Assembly (NCBI GenBank): GCA_024231975.1 | Contig: JAAEQB010000019.1 | Location: 1 to 7,837, forward strand | From: Allobosea sp. | GTDB taxonomy: Bacteria > Pseudomonadota > Alphaproteobacteria > Rhizobiales > Beijerinckiaceae | Direction of reading: 5' to 3' | Length of the DNA: 7,837 nt | Shown: in pieces, positions 5,727 through 7,837 of the stretch | Layout: the number at the start of each line of letters is the position of its first letter | How positions within the stretch are numbered: the stretch's first letter is position 1 | Notes under the pieces: generated by a model | Seen by the model: the letters and a program-made list of their open reading frames with translations, nothing else | Told to the model about the DNA's origin: nothing | Database searches by the model: none | Program-made: the position numbers and the translations under genes

Positions 5727-6119
5727 TCAACGCACCCAGAGCCGGAAAGGAACGTCGGACATGCCCGGACAACTGACGAAGGACAGCCGCTCCTCGGCAA
5801 GGAGCCCGGAGAAGGTGCACTTCTTCCCGTCGAGTTCCAAGCTGGCTGAAAACCGCGCGCCCCGTTCGACGCGGCTGATGCTGATCTGGCCGGACTTCTC
5901 CTCGACCTCGCCTAGCATGCAGGTTGCGGTGTGCTTCATCCTAAACGGCCCTGCGGCCTCGCGCGACCATAGAGAACCTGACCAGACCGGCGCGACGATC
6001 GCCGTGACGGCCCACTCGCCCGTGTACCCGAATTTGCCGATCAGTTCCACCGAGCGTGCCTGCGGAGCGATTGTGAGCGCCGCGATCACGAGGGTCAGCG
6101 ACCAAAGATGCCTGTTCAT
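5727..6119 (-). CDS. Exported protein of unknown function, 130 residues
   Basis: I do not recognise a family. A clear Sec signal peptide (MNRHLWSLTLVIAALTIAPQ, cleavage near ARS-VE) is followed by a mature part of about 105 residues rich in alternating polar and hydrophobic segments (GKFGYTGEWAVTAIVAPVW, ISISRVERGARFSASLEL, RLSFVSCPGMSD), suggesting an all-beta periplasmic domain. Three cysteines remain in the mature part (TCMLG, KKCTF, SCPG). The start at 6119 is favoured because GGGAG sits six bases upstream and the signal peptide follows at once; an open frame continues upstream to 6302 without comparable support. It lies upstream of the Sco gene on the same strand, with a 160-base gap in which I see no gene, so it may be co-transcribed with it and act in the same copper or thiol process. 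Confidence 0.7.
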   Translation of the reverse strand: MNRHLWSLTLVIAALTIAPQARSVELIGKFGYTGEWAVTAIVAPVWSGSLWSREAAGPFRMKHTATCMLGEVEEKSGQISISRVERGARFSASLELDGKKCTFSGLLAEERLSFVSCPGMSDVPFRLWVR

Positions 6120-6364
6120 CGCCATCTCCCGCGCGGCCCCGCCAGGCCAGGATACCTTTGCGGCCATAAGTTCCACCAACGGCCATACAAGTTTCGCCCG
6201 ACACCGCCTCGCTGCGCTGATCAGGTCGAAGAGACCGCCGTCAAGAGCAGCGCTTGTGTTTACGATTATGACGATGATGCTCATCCAGGCGGGAACGGTC
6301 AACAGAACGCGAGCGGGACGGGTTGCGTTTGCTCATCCCTGATCGCCGGGGCTATTCTGCAGGC
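6120..6364. promoter_or_regulatory. Divergent intergenic region with an 8-bp direct repeat
   Basis: This stretch separates the minus-strand Sco unit from the plus-strand TlpA/CcdA unit, so it should hold both promoters. CGGCCATA occurs twice, at 6161-6168 and 6180-6187, 19 bases apart, close to the minus-strand start. An A/T-rich patch around 6253-6272 contains CATAAT on the minus strand that could be a -10 element, but I find no good matching -35. No MerR-type long-spacer dyad was recognised. The assignment as a promoter region rests on gene orientation. Confidence 0.35.
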
Positions 6365-6757
6365 ATGATGTCGATCGGCACATTGCGGGATTGGGGACGC
6401 GGCCTGCTCGCCGCCGCCTGCGGCGTCGTGCTCATATTCCAGCTGATGGCGAGCGCGATTGCAGGCAGTACCCATCTTGCCGTCAAGTTCGACGCCGGGG
6501 AAATCTCCCTCATCGAGATATGTGGGACCGCGCCGAGTTCAGAGCGTCATCGGACGACGCATGTCGAAGGCGTCTATACGTGCTGCGTCTGGGCGAAATC
6601 GGTCACTCTGGCGCCGTTGACGCCCCCCGCACCCGTCTCATTGATACCTGCACGTGCCGAACCGGGGATGACGATCCTCGCTCCGAGCGCGGAAGCCTCT
6701 CCCGCGGCCAGTCCTCAGGGGCCGCAACAGGCCACGGGACCACCGCGCCGCAGCTGA
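6365..6757 (+). CDS. Small membrane-anchored Cys/His protein, possibly DUF2946-like
   Basis: A 130-residue protein with one hydrophobic segment at about 12-33 (GRGLLAAACGVVLIFQLMAS) that is either a signal peptide or an anchor. After it come EICGTAP (Cys53), RHRTTH (His62, His66) and VYTCCVWA (Cys73, Cys74), then a proline-rich tail (PLTPPAPVSLIPA; SPAASPQGPQQATGPPRRS). Spaced Cys and His residues after an N-terminal membrane segment resemble the DUF2946 group of short exported proteins often found with copper genes, but this assignment is tentative. The start is uncertain: ATG 6365 and 6368 are adjacent, the ribosome binding site is poor, and an ATG at 6323 is also in frame. It is the first gene of a plus-strand run leading to the TlpA-like gene after a 138-base gap in which I see nothing. 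Confidence 0.6.
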   Translation: MMSIGTLRDWGRGLLAAACGVVLIFQLMASAIAGSTHLAVKFDAGEISLIEICGTAPSSERHRTTHVEGVYTCCVWAKSVTLAPLTPPAPVSLIPARAEPGMTILAPSAEASPAASPQGPQQATGPPRRS

Positions 6758-6895
6758 AGGGCGAGCCTTCCCCAGGGCCAGCGACGTCATCGCGCGCGAG
6801 TCCTCCATCGTAGATCCGCCGACGCCGGCCCCGAGCGAGGTTACTCGCCGCTTCGGGCCCGCGCGACACGATCACCTCATTTTCGAGGCCCGAGA

Positions 6896-7450
6896 TTGAT
6901 CCGACCAGCGTTCAGATCCAGATGGCTTGCGCTGTCCGTCGTCGCCATGGCGACGCTGGCGGTTGCCGTCGCCTATGTCATGGTCACCGATAGGACGCTG
7001 CGGCCGCGGAGCGCCGACGCGCTCGCATTCCAACGGCTCGATGGAAGCGCCACCGACCTCGCGAGCTTTCGCGGGCAGGCCGTTCTTCTGACCGTCTGGG
7101 CGACATGGTGCTGGTCTTGCCGCGAGGAGATGCCGGCGCTGGCGAGGCTTCACCGCGGCCTCGACGGACGTCCGCCCGCCGTGCTCGCGCTCTCCGTCGA
7201 CCGCGACGGGGCCGAAGTCGTCGAGCCGCTCCTGACGCAACTGAACGTCAAAGACCTCCCGGTCTACCTCGATCCGACGGGCGCGTCGGTGGGCCGGCTG
7301 TCGGTTTCCGGGCTGCCCACCACGATCCTGTTCGGCCCCGACGGCTCCGAGCGAGGGCGCTGGTTCGGCGTACGAGCCTGGGACGAGAAGCCGATGATCG
7401 ACGAGATCGCGGCCCTTCTCGCCGGCGCCCCGCAAAGGAGCGCACGCTGA
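6896..7450 (+). CDS. TlpA/ResA-like thiol-disulfide oxidoreductase
   Basis: A 184-residue membrane-anchored thioredoxin-like protein facing the periplasm. It should reduce disulfides in partner proteins such as apocytochrome c or Sco. Residues 9-30 form the N-terminal anchor (RWLALSVVAMATLAVAVAYV). The redox centre is WATWCWSCREEMPAL (Cys72 and Cys75, CWSC), and the cis-proline loop is SGLPTTILFGPDG (Pro141). The length is normal for TlpA/ResA proteins. The start is TTG, with GAGG (6885-6888) seven bases upstream; no ATG is available before the anchor. Its stop overlaps the ccdA start by one base (TGATG), so reductant supply and user are co-translated. Confidence 0.88.
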   Translation: MIRPAFRSRWLALSVVAMATLAVAVAYVMVTDRTLRPRSADALAFQRLDGSATDLASFRGQAVLLTVWATWCWSCREEMPALARLHRGLDGRPPAVLALSVDRDGAEVVEPLLTQLNVKDLPVYLDPTGASVGRLSVSGLPTTILFGPDGSERGRWFGVRAWDEKPMIDEIAALLAGAPQRSAR

Positions 7451-7837
7451 TGGACATCGCCGGCATCGGCATCTGGGCGGCGCTTGCGGCCGGCGCGGTC
7501 TCGTTCCTGTCGCCTTGCGTCCTGCCGCTCGTCCCTGGCTACGTCTCGTATATCGCCGGCGGCGCGGCTGCGGCCGGCGGCCTGCCCCCGCGGTCATCGT
7601 CGCGGCTCAACGCGCTCGTTATGAGTGTCTGGTTCGTGCTCGGATTCTCGACGGTCTTCGTGCTTCTCGGCGCAGGCGCGAGCGCGCTCAGCCACCTCCT
7701 TCTCGCCTATCGCTACGAAGCCGGCATCCTCGGCGGCGCAATCATCTTCATCTTTGGCATCTTCACGACGGGGCTGATGCGCTTTGCCTGGCTCGAACGC
7801 GAGCTTCGCCTGCATGTGCCGATCGAAGGCGGACGGC
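7450..7837 (+). CDS. ccdA: CcdA/DsbD-type thiol electron transporter, 5' part
   Basis: An integral membrane protein that carries reducing equivalents from cytoplasmic thioredoxin across the inner membrane. The visible 129 codons contain the family signature FLSPCVLPLVPGYVSYIAG (residues 18-36, with the reactive Cys of the first half), then hydrophobic segments at about 55-77 (ALVMSVWFVLGFSTVFVLLG) and about 93-114 (GILGGAIIFIFGIFTTGLM). CcdA proteins have six membrane segments and a second Cys motif, so roughly the second half lies beyond the window edge. ATG 7450 has AAAGGAG nine bases upstream and overlaps the stop of the TlpA-like gene. Confidence 0.92.
   Translation, partial: MDIAGIGIWAALAAGAVSFLSPCVLPLVPGYVSYIAGGAAAAGGLPPRSSSRLNALVMSVWFVLGFSTVFVLLGAGASALSHLLLAYRYEAGILGGAIIFIFGIFTTGLMRFAWLERELRLHVPIEGGR

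Noticed and set aside
6120..6302. N-terminal extension of the 5727-6119 exported protein to 6302
   Set aside because: The signal peptide and ribosome binding site place the start at 6119; the upstream 61 codons have no such support.
6872..7597. Minus-strand open frame of 241 codons
   Set aside because: Antisense to the TlpA-like gene and the start of ccdA, both clearly recognisable; composition is shadow-like.

Overview
The window is GC-rich DNA (lower around 2930-3120) and looks like part of a mobile element from an alphaproteobacterium, probably Hyphomicrobiales/Rhizobiales. This rests on the gene families seen (a DUF736 remnant, a ParA/KorB-like ParB pair, a MobC plus MOBP relaxase pair, Sco/TlpA/CcdA cargo) and on general sequence character. 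No rRNA, tRNA or CRISPR array was seen.

Layout. (1) 1-142: non-coding, five TTATGCG-type repeats ending in a perfect 22-bp palindrome. This directly abuts a headless DUF736 gene (140-307) that still has its terminator (322-352), so it is probably the edge of a recombinase-type insertion. (2) 353-714: non-coding, with two copies of a palindrome (consensus GTGGTTTGAACCAC) and a hairpin that would cover the ribosome binding site of the next gene. (3) 715-921: a 68-residue protein of unknown function, followed by a terminator-like hairpin and a GC-rich stem-loop. (4) 1142-2840: parA and parB. The ParB has a KorB-like C-terminal domain. Further palindrome copies lie just upstream of parA and just after parB, which suggests a centromere/operator family for this ParB. 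(5) 2841-3130: non-coding oriT region with an RP4-like nic core on the minus strand. (6) 3131-4698: mobC and a MOBP (VirD2/TraI-like) relaxase, translationally coupled. (7) 4699-7837: cargo. This holds a MerR-family C-terminal remnant, a Sco/SenC copper-chaperone gene broken by one in-frame amber codon, and an unrecognised exported protein, all on the minus strand. Divergent from these on the plus strand are a small Cys/His-bearing membrane-anchored protein, a TlpA-like thioredoxin and a partial CcdA.

How it fits together. ParA/ParB with the dispersed palindromes should stabilise or regulate the element. MobC and the relaxase should nick oriT and send parAB in first. No coupling protein or type IV secretion gene is present in the window, so the element may be mobilizable rather than self-transmissible, or those genes lie outside. 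The cargo looks like periplasmic thiol/copper (cytochrome oxidase or metal stress) chemistry: CcdA would pass electrons to the TlpA-like protein, which could reduce Cys pairs in proteins such as Sco. The Sco and MerR genes appear to be decaying.
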